Source: Leeuwenhoekiella blandensis MED217
GTDB lineage: Bacteria > Bacteroidota > Bacteroidia > Flavobacteriales > Flavobacteriaceae
Assembly: GCF_000152985.1 (NCBI RefSeq)
Contig: NZ_CH672395.1
Coordinates: forward strand, 1,340,567-1,404,566
Reading direction: 5' to 3'
Length of the DNA: 64,000 nt
This document shows positions 63,637 to 64,000 of the stretch, piece after piece. How positions within the stretch are numbered: the stretch's first letter is position 1; each line of letters starts with the position of its first letter. Below the pieces are notes generated by a model that searched no databases, was not told the DNA's origin, and was given only the letters and a program-made list of their open reading frames with translations. The position numbers were made by a program, and so were the translations under genes.

Positions 63637-64000
63637 TTAGAGATTAATATTTCGCCCTTTCGGATAACGCACTTCAAAAGAAAAGTTTTTAGTGACCGAA
63701 GCTTTTGGAGCAAGTTCTAATTTCCATTTTAGAATACCGGTTTCTTCGGTATACTCGGCATCAGCGGTTTCTTGATCAGAAACTTTAATCTCTTTGTTTT
63801 GCGATACCGGAATTCGATCTTCTAAAATCAGGTTAACAGTTGAATTTTTGTTATTTCGAACCGAAATCTCAAAAGCCTTTGCAACAACGCGCGTTCCGCC
63901 AAGGAAAGATTTACTTTTAAAATTATCCTTCTTCTCGCGTTTTACAATGATATTGGGATCGATACCCAGAGAGATCTCCAGACTGTCTGTAGTAGCCAGC
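63637..64000 (-). CDS. DUF4139-domain protein (MuiA-like), C-terminal part (runs off window)
   Basis: The last 120 codons of a minus-strand gene run from the window edge to a TAA at 63637-63639. The translated end contains DSLEISLGIDPNIIVKREKK, FEISVRNNKNSTVNLILEDR, IPVSQNKEIKV, TGILKWKLELAPKASVTKNF and a terminal RYPKGRNINL. This pattern is typical of the C-terminal DUF4139 beta domain in mucoidy-inhibitor-A-like proteins, which are exported and of uncertain function. The start, any signal peptide and the DUF4140 N-terminal domain lie beyond the window. The gene converges with the lamin-tail-like gene with only 4 bp between the stop codons and no terminator visible. Confidence 0.9.
   Translation of the reverse strand, partial: LATTDSLEISLGIDPNIIVKREKKDNFKSKSFLGGTRVVAKAFEISVRNNKNSTVNLILEDRIPVSQNKEIKVSDQETADAEYTEETGILKWKLELAPKASVTKNFSFEVRYPKGRNINL

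Overview
The window looks like a chromosomal segment of a marine-type member of the Flavobacteriaceae (Bacteroidota). The evidence is SusC/SusD pairs, a hybrid two-component regulator, a type IX secretion (T9SS) sorting domain of the gliding-associated type, promoters of the TTTG / TAnnTTTG class, AT-rich intergenic DNA, and lipoproteins with acidic residues after the lipidated cysteine. No tRNA, rRNA or CRISPR array was seen. One structured RNA, the small SRP RNA, is clear.

Layout. (1) 1-14152 is a polysaccharide-utilisation region. It holds the N-terminal part of a SusC-like receptor (minus strand, cut by the window edge), a 1312-residue hybrid two-component sensor/regulator (minus), and a divergent plus-strand run: susC, susD, a clan GH-A-like glycosidase, a sialidase-fold (Asp-box) hydrolase and a GH43 enzyme. 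The sensor would detect a released oligosaccharide in the periplasm and drive the susC/susD operon. The enzyme set suggests an arabinose- or xylose-containing glycan, but the substrate is inferred. (2) 14477-20107 is a compact, apparently cargo-free integrative mobilizable element: a coiled-coil membrane protein, MobA-type relaxase, MobC, Toprim primase, superfamily-3-like helicase, excisionase-like HTH protein and tyrosine integrase, all on the minus strand. A likely oriT hairpin lies upstream of mobC, an iteron-like array of TGATGA motifs lies between the two replication genes, and GGTGTAC repeats lie at the integrase end. (3) 20230-64000 is mostly core genome: mnmE, uvrA, an ECF sigma factor with a 48-residue companion gene, a four-gene envelope operon (glutaminyl cyclase, beta-helix lipoprotein, C-type lectin/T9SS protein, GGCT-like protein), ffs, an SDR, a TalC-type transaldolase, an ABC-F ATPase, pheT, recG, an M1 aminopeptidase, a patatin, a K+/H+ antiporter, an FMN glutamate-synthase-like protein, an M20 amidohydrolase with a DsrE protein, a VWA lipoprotein, a UvrD/PcrA helicase, an LpxH-like phosphoesterase, aroC, a dicarboxylate symporter, a lamin-tail/Calx-beta-like secreted protein and the end of a DUF4139 protein.

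Most core genes are single units closed by strong hairpin terminators. Points of most interest are the mobile element's candidate cis-acting sites (oriT, iterons, integrase-end repeats); a 12-bp perfect inverted repeat whose right arm abuts the sigma-factor start codon; a glutaminyl cyclase in a window where nine secreted proteins have Gln after the predicted signal-peptidase site; and three well-supported TTG start codons. I saw no clear wholly novel defence or biosynthetic system. The least understood genes are the 441-residue secreted protein at 26404-27729 and the membrane pair at 38711-39957.
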